Source: Tillus elongatus
Lineage: Eukaryota; Arthropoda; Insecta; Coleoptera; Cleridae
Length of the DNA stretch: 64,000 nucleotides
Assembly (NCBI GenBank): GCA_964006375.1
Contig: OZ023269.1
Coordinates: 8,735,926 to 8,799,925, forward strand
Reading direction: 5' to 3'
In this document: piece by piece, positions 10,690 to 23,790 of the stretch
Layout of the letters: every line of letters starts with the position of its first letter
Numbering within the stretch: the stretch's first letter is position 1
The notes under the pieces: model-generated
The model's database searches: none
What the model was told of the DNA's origin: nothing
What the model saw: the letters and a program-made list of their open reading frames with translations, nothing else
Translations under genes and position numbers: made by a program

Positions 10690-11000
10690 AAAATCAAATT
10701 GATAAGATTAATTGGTGACAGAACACCTACTTTTCATAAAGTAGCTAATGAGTTTAACCGGCGACACCCAGAACTCAATATTCAGCACGTAACAGTTGCA
10801 ATTATTAACAGGTTTTTTTAAGAAACATCTGGCACAGCGGAGATACGGTACTATAGACAACTCGTGCGTGGCCAGGCATAGTTGGGATAATAATCATCAC
10901 ATAGATAAAGAAAACGGAAGAAGTAAGACGCCTACTATTTATATATCTAAGGCCGTTTGTTTAAATAGAGCTCCACCACCGCTATACACGTAAATTTTCC
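10690..11000 (+). pseudogene. N-terminal HTH of a mariner-like (DUF4817) transposase, relic
   Basis: An open frame from 10690 to the TAA at 10819 reads KLIRLIGDRTPTFHKVA and NEFNRRHPELNIQH, the helix-turn-helix segment seen at the start of DUF4817 transposases (compare NERHPD at about 2640). A frame shift at a T-run leads into QRRYGTIDNS. There is no catalytic domain. It lies just inside the putative intron. Confidence 0.65.
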
Positions 11001-11424
11001 ATTAGCCGTTTCTGGAGTATGGCTTACAATTGAATTCTGAAAATTCACGCATGTGGGTTTCTCAAAATTTACAATTCACTGAATATATTGGCGTTAGTAT
11101 GGGACTTCCGGTTATACCGGAAGTAGACGTCAGCTTTCTTATTTCAAACGGAAGATGGTATTTTTTATTATGGATCTTGATTGCTCGTCAAATTTTATGG
11201 TAGGTTTCACTAACTTATTATGTCATTTTTCTCAACCATTTTTGAGATATTTGACTTTTTTCAAAAATTTCTTAAAGACATTGTCACATTTTCCAGAAAT
11301 ATTTTCCAGAATATTCGTTGAACAACGTGAAAATTTCTAGAATCTCTAAAAGATCAGTGTCAGCAGTCATAACTGGGTGTGTTCTTGAAGCAGAAGAAAC
11401 TGTGTATCAGCTTTAAGTGCGTCT
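11001..11424. other. Short hairpin and AT-rich spacer before the gypsy element
   Basis: acttccgg/ccggaagt at 11103-11123 forms an 8-bp stem with a 5-nt loop. A similar cttccggtataac occurs at 63798. No LTR or primer-binding site was seen before the gag frame. Confidence 0.45.
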
Positions 11425-12950
11425 ATGCCTAAGATACGTAGCGCAACAGGCAATATGGATGCCCAGCTATTGGAATTGATTAAAGAAATGAAACAAGAGG
11501 CCAGAAGAAGAGACGAAAAAGCCAAAGAAGAAATGATAAAAAGAGATGAAGAGGCCAGAAGAAGAGACGAAGAAGCTAAAGAAGAAGCCAGAAAAGAGAT
11601 GAAGCAGCTATAAAAAGAGACCAAGAAGCGAAAGAAGAGCTGAGAAAAAGAGACGAAAAAGCCAAAGAAGAAATGAGAAAAAGAGACAGAGAGATAAGAG
11701 AGGATCTGAGAAAAAGAGATGAAAAAGCGAAAGAAGAAATGAGAAAAAGAGACAAAGAAGCCAGAAGAAGAGACGAAGAAGCCAAGAAAGAAATGTGAAG
11801 AAGAGATGAAGAAACAAAGAAAATTATACAAGAACCGGCCAGCAGAATTGAGAATATTAGTTTATGTGTCGACAATCGTATGAAGCAGGTAAAAGATGAC
11901 ATCTTCCAGCAAGTAGAAAGCCAAGTAAGTAAGCGACGATGTATGTGACAAGCTGACGAATATACAAGAGGAAGTGCAGCAGAAAATACAATCTCTAGAC
12001 AAGAAATGCGAAACCTTAGCCAAAGAAAACATCAGGCTCGAAGATGGCACAGTCCTATGGGGTGTTTACGTCGCCAGATCGAAGCCGCTGCTACAGAAAA
12101 TGGTTGGGGAGAGAGAGAGAAAGCGACTTCCTTAATAGTAGCTCTCAGAGGAGATGCTCTAGATGTGCTTCAAGGTATTCCCAGGGAAGAACCGCTGAGT
12201 TTTAACAGCATTAGACATCAATTAGAAATTAGGTTTGGCGACCAGCATTTACCACAGTTGTATCGATTGCAGTTGAAAAATCGTTGTCAGAAACCAAGCG
12301 AAAGTCTCCAATATCTCCACGACGACGTTGTCAAACTGGCGCGATTAGCCTACCCCATAGCTCGGACGTAGTTTTTAAACCAGCTGTCGGTGCAAACCTT
12401 CATTGACGGCATCAGAGATACTGACACGCAGCAGGCGCTGGGGATGGCGAGACATAAAAACGTGAACGATGCTTTGGCACATTCCTTGGAGTTTGAAGCG
12501 GTAAAGCAAGCGTCAGAAAGTTATGTGAAAGTTCACAGTCTCCAAGTCCAAGAAGAAAATGAAACAGATTCATCCAAGATCATGCAGCTACTACAGAAAA
12601 TAGCAGAACAACTAAGGCCAACGTCTGATGGACACCCAATAAGAGCTCACCGTGCAAAGGCTTTGCGCTGCTGGAACTGCGACAAGGTGGGACATATAAG
12701 GGGCGAATGTTGGGCTCTAACATTACGCGCAAGAAAGAAAGTGAAGATAAGGCCGGTAACCATTTCTCAGGTTAGCGATTCTGGCAGCACTCTTGTCGTA
12801 GACGGATATGTAAGCGGTAATAAGACCCAAATGGTTGTTGACACAGGCGCACCTAGGACGATTATTCGCCGCGACATGGTTCCAAGATGGCGAGTAAGAG
12901 AGCCAGACCGAGGTTACAGAGTAAATTCAGCGGGTAGCGATCGGATCTAG
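11425..12950 (+). pseudogene. gag-protease of the gypsy-like element
   Basis: The N-terminal part from MPKIRSATGNMD is a charged coiled coil built on repeats of RRDEEAKEE/MRKRDEKAKEE type (about 11480-11830). Frameshifts split the frame near 11613 and 11800. The capsid-like region follows (ATSLIVALRGDALDVLQGIP, about 12120-12185; FGDQHLPQLYRLQLKN, about 12236-12285), then a stop at 12369-12371. A CCHC zinc knuckle, CWNCDKVGHIRGEC, lies at about 12668-12709. The aspartic protease active site VVDTGAPRTIIRR lies at about 12835-12872. A final stop is at 12948-12950. Capsid plus CCHC plus DTGA order is standard for Metaviridae-type elements. Stops make it non-functional. Confidence 0.85.
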
Positions 12951-13123
12951 GTATTTGGAGCTAGAAATTGGGACATGGAAGGCAAAGCAGAGAGCCATAG
13001 TCGCGGCCATATCAGACCCGATTATAATTGGCTTGGACATACTTTAGTGTCGGTGCGCTAAACTTGATATTGGCACTAAGATCCTGACTATCGGCGGTGA
13101 AGAAACAATAATGTCGCCTGGCA

Positions 13124-13789
13124 GTGCAAAAAATCACCATAAAGGAAAATAACAACGTTTTCCGTGAAAGTGCCATTCCAGTCAAAAGAGCTGTGAGAGG
13201 AAGCGACGACCCAGTTACCCAGCCAGCAGCAAGTGGAGAAGAAATTATTAGAGAAGTACAAGATGTAGGGTGTAAATACCATGTAAATCTGAAGCCAACC
13301 CAGAAAAAGGTCAGTGAACACATTTGTTGGAACAGAGCCGATGCCGACAGGGTGAATGGGGCCCGCCGAGATATTTTTGCAAGTAGAAACGCCAAAACAA
13401 GAGGAATTACACGGAAGAGCCAGTACCACGTACGAACTTCGCTTAAAGAAAGCTCCGCCATATTGACGAGAAGGAAAACCATCCACTCAGCTGTCAAAAT
13501 GCATATACGAATAGAAAGCGACTGCATGAAGACCCGTTATGACGTACGAGCTAATTCAGCTGGTTTTAAGGAAGGAGATCGTGTGTGGTTCTACAATCCA
13601 TTACGACGCAAGAGACGGTCACCAAAACTATAAAAATTATGGGAAGGTCTTTATAAGGTGGTCAAAAGGATCAATGTCGTTGTCTATCGAATTCAGAGGA
13701 GCCCGAAGAGCAAGATGAAGGTGGTCCATATGCACAGACTTACTCCATACCAAACAATGTCAGAATTCGACCTGGACAATCGAATATAA
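13124..13789 (+). pseudogene. Integrase C-terminal remnant of the gypsy-like element
   Basis: KTRYDVRANSAGFKEGDRVW and FYNPLRRKRRSPKL, a stop at 13631-13633, then WEGLYKVVKRINVVVYRIQR and KMKVVHMHRLTPY match the tail (GPY/F-like module) of gypsy integrases. The stop near 13787 lies directly before the polypurine tract. The upstream part of this frame (13124-13480) is not recognisable as RT or integrase core, and the DDE residues are missing. Confidence 0.75.
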
Positions 13790-13800
13790 GAGGGGGGCAG

Positions 13801-14165
13801 TGTCACATTTGTCTATAAGAATTAAGTTGATGGACTTTGTTATCAGTTGTAGTGTGTTGGTAACAGCGAACACTCTGGAATGATATTTCTAGAAGGGACC
13901 AGAAGTGACAGGTGTAGAATAGTGTAGAGGGTCTAGGGTATAAATAGACGAGCTGTACACAGAGTTAATTGGTTCAGTATTGAGTCAGTGGTGGTGCAAA
14001 TAAGTGATCATAAAAGGCGAACATTGAAATATAGTTCTATGGACCTTTAGTAATAGAGATAAATATTTTATAGTGGTGTTGGAAAATAATTGGTTGTAAT
14101 AAATTAGTGGTTTGAAAAGCTGTATTTCATCAGTCAACAAATCCATAACCCCGTAAAACGTAACA
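13801..14165 (+). repeat. 3' LTR of the gypsy-like element
   Basis: 365 bp starting tgtcacatttg right after the polypurine tract and ending aaaacgtaaca, the TG...CA pattern. It carries a TATA box and an AATAAA signal in LTR order (U3, then R). A second LTR copy was not found in the window. Confidence 0.8.
13939..13946 (+). promoter_or_regulatory. TATA box in the LTR
   Basis: tataaata in the context gggtataaatagacg, the likely U3 core promoter. An AATAAA lies downstream at 14098-14103. Confidence 0.65.
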
Positions 14166-14740
14166 ATAATTTTGGATAAATAAACTTGTTATTATTATTA
14201 CTAATATTATTATAGATATTTTGAAAGTTGCGGTACTTAAATATAATATTTTCCTAACGTTAAATATTTTTCAGCAAATCTATAATTTAAATCTTGAGGA
14301 ATAAATAAGGTGTATACATAAATGGCTTTGTGAATGCAGAAGCGTACAGGCCGGAATATGCCGGAGGCAATATAAGATGCTGCCTTTCCATATTGTTGTT
14401 GAAGATGACTGACACGAATGTAACATATTTCAGATAAGGTGTCAAATGTCCAAAGGATACATTCTTCATATACTTCTTTATACCTAAATGGCGAAATGAA
14501 CTCCTGTATATCATAACCTGACATGTTCGTTTATTTTCCAGATACCTGTAAAAGAAACGTTTCTATTTCGTATTTTCAGGTGACATTCCATGGATTTTTT
14601 GGCTGGATATTTTTATACAGCCATATTTTCTGATCTGTTTTCCGACGCAATAAATAAAACAATAATAGTTTATTTTCACCACAGCTTTTCTCTCAGATTC
14701 AGATACAGGATTATTGTTGACCGATATCAGTAAGGATTAT
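14166..14740. other. No recognisable gene; one unassigned minus-strand ORF
   Basis: A 95-codon minus ORF (14524-14237, MSGYDIQEFISPF) is open but has no motif I recognise. Treat it as unassigned. Confidence 0.35.
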
Positions 14741-14744
14741 ATAG

Positions 14745-14818
<74 letters not shown>
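14741..14818. repeat. (TA)n microsatellite
   Basis: About 78 bp of TA, 130 bp left of the D-module hairpin at 14947. Confidence 0.95.
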
Positions 14819-14820
<2 letters not shown>

Positions 14821-14946
14821 TTTCATCTAATATTGTAATATATTGATTTCCTTATATACTTTTGGCAAACTTATGCAAAAAATAATTCACTTTGAGAAAA
14901 TTACGACCGGAAAACTAAATAAACATGACAGCAGAAAACTTGTTTT

Positions 14947-15074
14947 TAGTGAATTTTCTTTAAAAATTCACTAATGAGGAGATCCCGACTGTTGAATTTT
15001 GAAACAATTTCTTCAAATGAACGCAAACAGGGACACCTCAAACCCATATCCGGGGTCAGTTTCGATTTTTATAT

Positions 15075-15146
<72 letters not shown>
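14947..15146 (+). mobile_element. Module D hairpin end plus (TA)n
   Basis: It starts with a hairpin, agtgaattttc/aaaaattcact. Then come aatgaggagatcccgactgt, a caaacccatatccggggtca block and ttatatgttta, then (TA)n at 15079-15146. The same order occurs at 18033, 25436, 34261, 51873 and 56491. LINE copy 1 begins immediately after the array. Confidence 0.85.
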
Positions 15147-15148
<2 letters not shown>

Positions 15149-16979
15149 TTCTCGAATATATGTGGCCTAAATTGTAACCTGAACTCCGTCCACCATTTCT
15201 TCCAGGCTTATAGGCCCCAACTCCTCTTCCTCACCGAAACCCAAATCAGTGCCAAAACAGCCACTAACTACCTTAATTTCCCGAGGTGTGAGCTCCTTAC
15301 TTTAGATTGCATGGAGGCGTGTGCGCATACGTCCGTAGCAATCTCCCCTGCACTACACTCCCCAATTTAGAAGCTGAAAGAAAAGACATACTTTGGATGA
15401 AACTCTCTCTCACGATTGCAACTAAATTCATCTGTTGCATTTACCAGTCACATTCTGACAACAACTTAGTCCAGCTCTGCGACTACCTTTCTGGAAAAAC
15501 CGACCATCTCATTTCTGAATATCCTTCCTCCGAGGTCACTATTCTTGGTGACAATGTCCATAATAAGGAATCGCTAGGCTCTTCAAAAATCGATCCACAA
15601 GGGAGCGGAGGTCTTTGCAGTCAGCAATTCTTAGACCAATATGGTTCAGCAACTTACTTACTTTCCTCGCATCACAACACACAGCTCAAATTCCTTGGAT
15701 CTCCTTCTTACTACAAAACCTGAATGCTATAAGATATCAGTCACCGCCCCCCTTGGTCGCTCAGACCACGGCATGGTCACTGCTTCCTGCGCAATGCAAC
15801 CCGAGGTCACAGTCTGTGATCCACGTATCGTTTGGCACTACAATTCTGCGAACTGGGACAAACTGCGGGATTACTTTTCCTAATTTTCATGGCCGTCTGT
15901 TTGCTTCTCTCATCCTGACCCCTCTGATATCTCACAAAACGTCACCGAAACTAGCCAAGCTGGCATGGAGTTATTTATTCCACGTACACAGAAAACCTCT
16001 TCAGCCACTCAAAAGCGCTGGTTCTCTAAATCCTGTGAAAAGCCAGACTTGAAAAGGTCAAAGCTCACAAAACGCTTCTACACAAAATCAGTCAAGAAAA
16101 CCGTCAAGCATTTAACGACGCAAGAAACTGCTATGTCTGCATTTTTTCTGAGGCGAAAAACTCGTTTAATAACCACATAAAAACAAAGTCATCTCAAGCG
16201 CTAGCAGCAGGAAACCCTTCTGGATTCGTGCTAAATCTATTGGGAATAATTTCTGCAAGAGCACGTACCCACCTCTTGTTTCACGGGATTAAATTGTTTC
16301 TACCGCCCTGGGCAAGGCTGAACTTTTTGCAGCGTTTTTCGCCGGCAATTCTACTCTCAACCCACATCCAAATGTTCAACCACCAACTGCCCCCAATGTC
16401 GCGCATAAAATGACGGATATCATTTTTAAAACTAAGGTACGAAAGATGCTCTCTTCTCTTAATACCAGGAAAGCCTGTGGCCTTGACAAGATCCCAGCAA
16501 TTGTTCTCAAAAATGCGCACCTGAACTAGAGTACAACAAGTCCCCAAGAAAAGATCCAAAGCTCTTCCTAGCAACTACAGACCTATTTCTCTCCTTTCAG
16601 TCGTGTCTAAAGTGATGTAAAAGTATATAAACACCGAATTACTAAAATTTCTTGAAAAACACAGTCTATCCACGACAGTCAGTATGGATTCCGTCAGCGC
16701 AGATCAACTGCCGACCTCCTTTCCTTTGTCACCCATTCTTGGAACAAGTCTATGGAACTACACGGTGAATCCCAGATTGTCGCTCTAGACATATCCAAAG
16801 CATTTGACCAGGTCTGGCACGCAGCGCTGCTTAATAAACTTCCGGCATATGGCCTACCACCAAAACTCTGTACCTGGACAGCAAATTTCCTCTCCAACCG
16901 GGGCATTTCTGTTGTCATGGATGGCCATTCCTCTAAACTGTATTCAATTAATGCAGGAGTCACTCAAGGGTCAGCTTTA
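15147..16979 (+). pseudogene. LINE copy 1 (endonuclease-RT), truncated at both ends
   Basis: It aligns by eye with the 909-codon frame of the copy at 38859, starting at its residue 37 (FSNICGL) and stopping at AGVTQGSAL in RT. Recognisable pieces are LLFLTETQISAKTATNYLN, VTILGDN (the Asn-Val-His region is damaged), PLGRSDHGMV, ALDISKAFDQVWH and LPAYGLPPKLCTW. Frameshifts and deletions run throughout. The YADD box and everything after it are missing, so the 3' end was lost, unlike the usual 5' truncation of LINEs. Its 5' end fuses to a (TA)n array. Confidence 0.9.
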
Positions 16980-17888
16980 TACATGCCTACATACATATAC
17001 AATGTTTTTTATACATGGACATATGTATATATCCATGTTTATGTGTGTATGTATATGTAGATAATTCAGGTATTATGTTTTAGGTAGGTAAAATAATAAC
17101 TTTGGTGATTGTATTCAACATATTCAATTTAAATATGTTTTGTTAAAATCTTGCACCATGCTGAATAAAAAACTTCTTTATTATTATCATTATTATTAGT
17201 AAGGCAAAAAATAACAGTGTTAAATAATATCTCTGAAAACTGGTAATACAAGCATCATCACAAGTTTACAATGTGTGATGAATGCCTCTATTAATTGTAA
17301 TTAAACGAAAGTAATTAATAGTTAGATGCCGTCACCTCAGACCTAAAAGGCTAATATTCTCATTCGTACCTTGCTTTAACACGGAATGAAGAAACTGTGA
17401 CAACAAAAGTCTAATTTAAAGCTGCGGTGTTAAATTCTCTACGCAAATCTTTGTCCCTTGACGGTGAAAATTAAACAAGAGCGTTGACGAGTTGCAGCAT
17501 CCCTAATTTGTAGCCCGAGTAGTGGCGCAGAGTGTAAACGAAAAGTTTAATTATAATTGACAATAGGTATGATGTTGTGATACATTTTATAATGCAAACA
17601 AAAGTTTTAGTGGCCTTAAACGAGCTGTAACCAAGTATAATGATATTTGACGCACTTTGTGTAGGTATAAATTTTATTATTATTGCCTTGCTGTAAATGG
17701 TTTTATCTTGGTACCACTTGAAGCTATCAAGAAAAACTTTTGATACTGCGAATGCTTATGGTAATAAATGTTTATAGAGATTTACATTTAGCAACTTATA
17801 CAAAAAAAGTATTAAAAAACTCAGTAAATCAATAAATCAAACGGTAAATAGACAAAGAAAAAAGTTTGTTTACCCTTTCAGCAAGTTC

Positions 17889-17892
<4 letters not shown>
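16980..17892. other. AT-rich DNA, nothing recognised
   Basis: It begins with tata/cata-rich low-complexity sequence at the LINE break point. No gene or module was identified. Confidence 0.45.

Positions 17893-17950
<58 letters not shown>
17893..17950. repeat. (TA)n microsatellite
   Basis: About 58 bp of TA. The right flank (atcttggaatattgtactac) resembles that of the array at 7139-7226. Confidence 0.95.
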
Positions 17951-17954
<4 letters not shown>

Positions 17955-18032
17955 TACATCTTGGAATATTGTACTACACTGTAATCACTTTTAAATATAC
18001 ACTTTATTTGTTTGCTGTACTTTTTGTGATCT

Positions 18033-18163
18033 TAGTGAATTTTTATTTAAAAAAATTCACTGATAGAGAAGTATCGATGGTGAGACTTTGCAAACATTTT
18101 TTCAAATGAGCGCGAATTAGGACCCTTAGAACCCATTTCCGGGGTCAGTTTCAGTTTTTATAT

Positions 18164-18237
<74 letters not shown>
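18033..18237 (+). mobile_element. Module D hairpin end plus (TA)n
   Basis: The hairpin agtgaattttt/aaaaattcact is followed by gagcgcgaattaggaccc, ccggggtcagtttcag, ttatatgttta and a TA array from 18169. Confidence 0.85.
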
Positions 18238-20639
<2,402 letters not shown>

Positions 20640-21190
20640 GACCAACATTACTCAAGGAAAGTATGGCCTTTAAGATAAGCTCTTATTCCCAGCCACATGA
20701 ATATTAAAAACGATTCAGTTGTTAATCCAAAAAAAGGTTCACTAACCCCTTGCACATTAAGCTTGGTTTAATCAAAAATTTTGTAAAAAGCTTAACTCGT
20801 GATGATAACGGTTTCCAGTATTTACGCAAAGTTTTCACAAAGTTTTCACAAGCGAAGCTTAAAGAAGGTATGTTTGTAGGTCCACAAATAAAAAAATGTT
20901 TGGTGATACCCTATCAGCGGCCAAAACTGGAACTTGGAGATCTTTTAATACTGGAGTTGCTGGATTTTTGAGAAATACCAATATCGATAACTATAGGGAA
21001 ATTGTTGCTGAATTGATAACAGATTACTATAAGATCGGAGCTAATATGTCACTGAAGATCCAATTCTTACATTTCCATTTGAGGTTTTCCCAGATAACTT
21101 AGGAATGGTAAGCGACGAACATGGGGAATTCTTTCATCAAGATCTCATGGATTTAGAGCACAGATATTGTAGAAAATATATTAAAGGCAA
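20640..21190 (+). pseudogene. Pseudogene of a repeated insect transposon-associated protein
   Basis: Translating across frames gives the order HIKLGLIKNFVKSL, EGMFVGPQIKK, TGTWRSFNTGVAGFLRN, NIDNYREIVAEL, GANMSLKIQFLHFHL, then DEHGEFFHQ. This order (PLHIKLGL, NMSLKIHFLHSHL, SDEHGERFHQD) is one I associate with a multicopy protein of unknown function common in insect genomes and usually treated as transposon-derived. Several stops and at least two frameshifts are present. The biochemical role is not known to me. Confidence 0.6.
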
Positions 21191-22079
21191 AGAGCGTTCA
21201 CCAGGTACGATCCAACGTCAGCGTCGACGCACACAGGATCAAGGACGACAAGTACCGCAGCGCCGCTAGAACCGCCATCCGCCCTTCAGTAGCAGTTGAG
21301 TAGTAGTAGCAGGCAAGTCGAGCCAGCAGTAAATAATGGTATGCAAATGCAGGGTAGCTAAAGAACTTTCAATACTAACGTCACGCGACCGCGATTTCTT
21401 TATATGTTATTATTCGTATTAACCCTTTATATTAAAGAATGCAATATTTATTTCTACTGTACATTTTAATCGATAATAAAGTATTAAGTTTATCTCACTT
21501 CTTTTAACGCCCCAAAACGAAATAGTAATCTTTATATGGTGCCGAGATTATTTACAGATATCAAGGCTTCTGGGATAAAGATATAATGGGTGATTTGTGC
21601 TGGTCAATTTTAAGGAAAACCAATGTAAAAATGTACAAAAGAAAAATTTTGCCACATAGTTTTTTGGTTTTTAGTTTGTTTATTTTTTCTGTATCTTATA
21701 GGTAGGTATAATGAACATTGTATAAATATAAATGGATTCCAGTAGTCTGTATCTAAAAATATAGACGTGATGGACATTTTTCTATGGTATTTTTAAATTC
21801 AGCGCTCTTAAATTGGTAAAATAAAACTAGTTTTCCGTGATAAGCAAAAGGCTTAAAACTAGTGTAATGTTTAATAACACTTGTCTTCAAATATAAATAG
21901 GCATCAACTGCAATACAAAAATATGTGGTAAATAAACTATGTTTGTGTCATCTTGAGCTTATAGACTCAATAGCAAGAACACTAATATCTGTAAAACTAG
22001 ACAATATGTGGATAAGTATGGTCAATAATTGTTAACCACACTACACTGTTAAATTCACAATTGCATAGCATTCATAAAA
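21191..22079. other. Small GC-richer patch then AT-rich DNA
   Basis: 21200-21340 is richer in G+C (cgtcagcgtcgacgcacac) than its surroundings and follows the pseudogene directly; it may be its 3' part. Nothing else was recognised. Confidence 0.35.
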
Positions 22080-22183
22080 AAGTCTGGATGCGGCAAGTGC
22101 GTTATGGTAGCGAATTTTCGTAAAAATGTTTTTAATGACAAATCTGTCTTGTTTTTAAAGTGACATTTGGTTGGCACTATAAC

Positions 22184-22408
22184 CTATATAGTACTTACAA
22201 TGTACCAGACAAACTTTGAAAAAGCATTGATCACTACTGAAATGTATTTATATCCACGATTTAATTTCGAATATGGAAGCATTTCCACCAGATCAGCTTG
22301 CAACAGATCATTCGACCCCTTCACTAATACTCGTCCTCTTCTATAATTTCTCTTTGCCGGTTTGTGCAGTTCCGTCACCACCCATTCCTTGACAGTTTTA
22401 AGGGACAT
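22184..22408 (-). pseudogene. Integrase N-terminal fragment, Polinton/Maverick-like
   Basis: The minus-strand frame reads KEWVVTELHKPAKRNYRRGR, LLQADLVEMLPYSKLNRGYK and YISVVINAFSKFVW. The ADLVEM...GYKYI..VI..FSK pattern is the beginning of a retroviral-type integrase fold (first catalytic Asp in QADL; the second Asp, normally in VIDxFSK, is Asn here). Among such integrases this wording resembles the Polinton/Maverick type. The fragment ends at the module A boundary near 22205, so the rest of the core is lost. The overlapping upstream ORF (22578-22375) may be a neighbouring gene of the same element. Confidence 0.6.
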
Positions 22409-22578
22409 CTTAATGTTATTTCTAAGAAAAATTCAATTCTACTGCTCGTCGAACTGTATTCGAAATATATATCATCACCCGGTTTAACTTTCACACCGAC
22501 TAAATTATCTGCTGACGTTTCTTTTCCATTAAAAAAGATGATCACATCAGGTTTAGGATTTCCAACAACCCCATACAT
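22375..22578 (-). CDS. Small unassigned ORF upstream of the integrase fragment
   Basis: 67 codons, MYGVVGNPKPDVIIFFNGKE then VGVKVKPGDDIYFEYSS. It overlaps the integrase start by a few bases in another frame, as compact viral or Polinton-like gene blocks do. I do not recognise the product. It could be an out-of-frame piece of an adjacent gene. Confidence 0.35.
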   Translation of the reverse strand: MYGVVGNPKPDVIIFFNGKETSADNLVGVKVKPGDDIYFEYSSTSSRIEFFLEITLRCPLKLSRNGW

Positions 22579-22939
22579 TTCTGCATCGAATTCAAAAATA
22601 TAGTTGTGGGAAATATGGTCGATCAGAAAGGTTCTGCAGGGAACCTTTTATTCAAATAGCTTTGTTGTTTCAAAAAGTATAAACATTTTCCGAACATAAA
22701 CTTAAAAAGTTGCAGAAGAAACTGGGCCAATTTTCCTGACGAACACACCTCTTCAAGCTATTTACGCACCTGCTAAGATATAATTATTCACAAACAGCTT
22801 TAGGGGAAAAATCGTAAAAAAAAATTTGCAAAAATTTCTTTTATAAAAATTCACCATTTTTTTTACACAAATTTCCTTCAGTAATGTCACACTAAATTAT
22901 ATATTTTTTTATAAATAACTTACTAAACATTTATTGTTA

Positions 22940-23470
22940 ATTACCAACGTAACAGAAAAATCTTACAAAAAATTATTCTACGGTAACACTAAAAACATAT
23001 CTGCGAAAACTTTTCAAATTCATCCACTATTTCAGAGCGCCCTGTATACAAAATCTCGATTTTTTCGACCAGTAATACAAACAAAAAGCTCTCTGAATGT
23101 GTCATTTCCATGGGGCTCCGCTATCTATTAGTAAAAACGCCCTATCACAATTTGTGATATGTGTTTGCGATATGGGCAAAAACGTTAAAAAATGCAAAGC
23201 ACTTGAAATAACTCAAAAACGATGAACGATATCAATTTCTTTTTACCTTCTTTTTACCAAACATTCATTATAATTCGATGGAAACTACAAAAATGCAATA
23301 ACACAAGGCGTGTTCTATTAAAAAAAGAAAGTGTGTATCACCAACGACTTATGGGCCAGCCTGTAATTGTCAACATAGATTTATAAGATGCAGCTCGAAA
23401 CACTCTACAATTAACCTATATCATTTGTTCCAATATCTTGTATAATAATCTATGTTTTTTTACTTATGAA
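22940..23470. repeat. Modules E and B
   Basis: E (22940-23255; ggggctccgctatctattag, agggcg-type hairpins) recurs inverted at 54600-54890. B (23260-23470; aaggcgtgttctatt, accaacgacttatgggcc) follows. The same adjacency is seen inverted at 54471-54890. Confidence 0.7.
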
Positions 23471-23663
23471 TATTAGTTAGGTTATTGCTTCTTTTTTGTC
23501 ACTTTATATATTTTTTCTTTATTTTGTTTGTTTGTTCGTGAGTTTGCAAATAGTCACTACCACCGTTTAATTGCGTTATATTAAGGATCGGTTGAGTGGA
23601 AGAAAAGATATATTTCTGAACTCTGCCGTTTGACATGTAGCTTAATTGTCAATAAAAGCATGT

Positions 23664-23667
<4 letters not shown>

Positions 23668-23760
<93 letters not shown>

Positions 23761-23790
23761 TCTCCTCATTAGTGAATTAAAATCAAATTA
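23668..23790. repeat. (TA)n plus truncated inverse D end
   Basis: TA array 23668-23756, then agatctcctcattagtgaat, the inverse hairpin end of D without its middle. Confidence 0.85.

Larger units (their letters stand above)
11425..13800 (+). mobile_element. Gypsy-like LTR retrotransposon, internally deleted, 5' LTR not found
   Basis: It contains gag (11425-about 12740), a protease motif (about 12830-12880) and then jumps to the C-terminal end of integrase (13500-13789). The polypurine tract aagaggggggcag (13788-13800) and a 3' LTR follow. RT, RNase H and the integrase catalytic core, normally about 2.5-3 kb, are absent. The element could move only with proteins from elsewhere. No 5' LTR or tRNA-complementary site is visible upstream, so it may be 5'-truncated too. 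Confidence 0.85.
22080..22750. mobile_element. Module A copy containing a foreign coding segment
   Basis: 22080-22205 matches the left end of module A (tctggatgcggcaagtgcg to tataacctatatagt). 22655-22750 matches its middle (cataaacttaaaaagttgca, gaagaaactgggcc). Between them lie about 450 bp of minus-strand coding sequence absent from other A copies. The right TIR was not found. Confidence 0.65.

Noticed and set aside
11367..11902. Overlapping Ser/Phe/Leu-rich ORFs on the minus strand
   Set aside because: They are the reverse complement of the Arg/Lys/Glu coiled-coil repeat of gag, with no independent motif.
13012..13527. Two long minus-strand ORFs over the gypsy integrase region
   Set aside because: They are antisense to the integrase-tail frame and hydrophobic by complementarity only.
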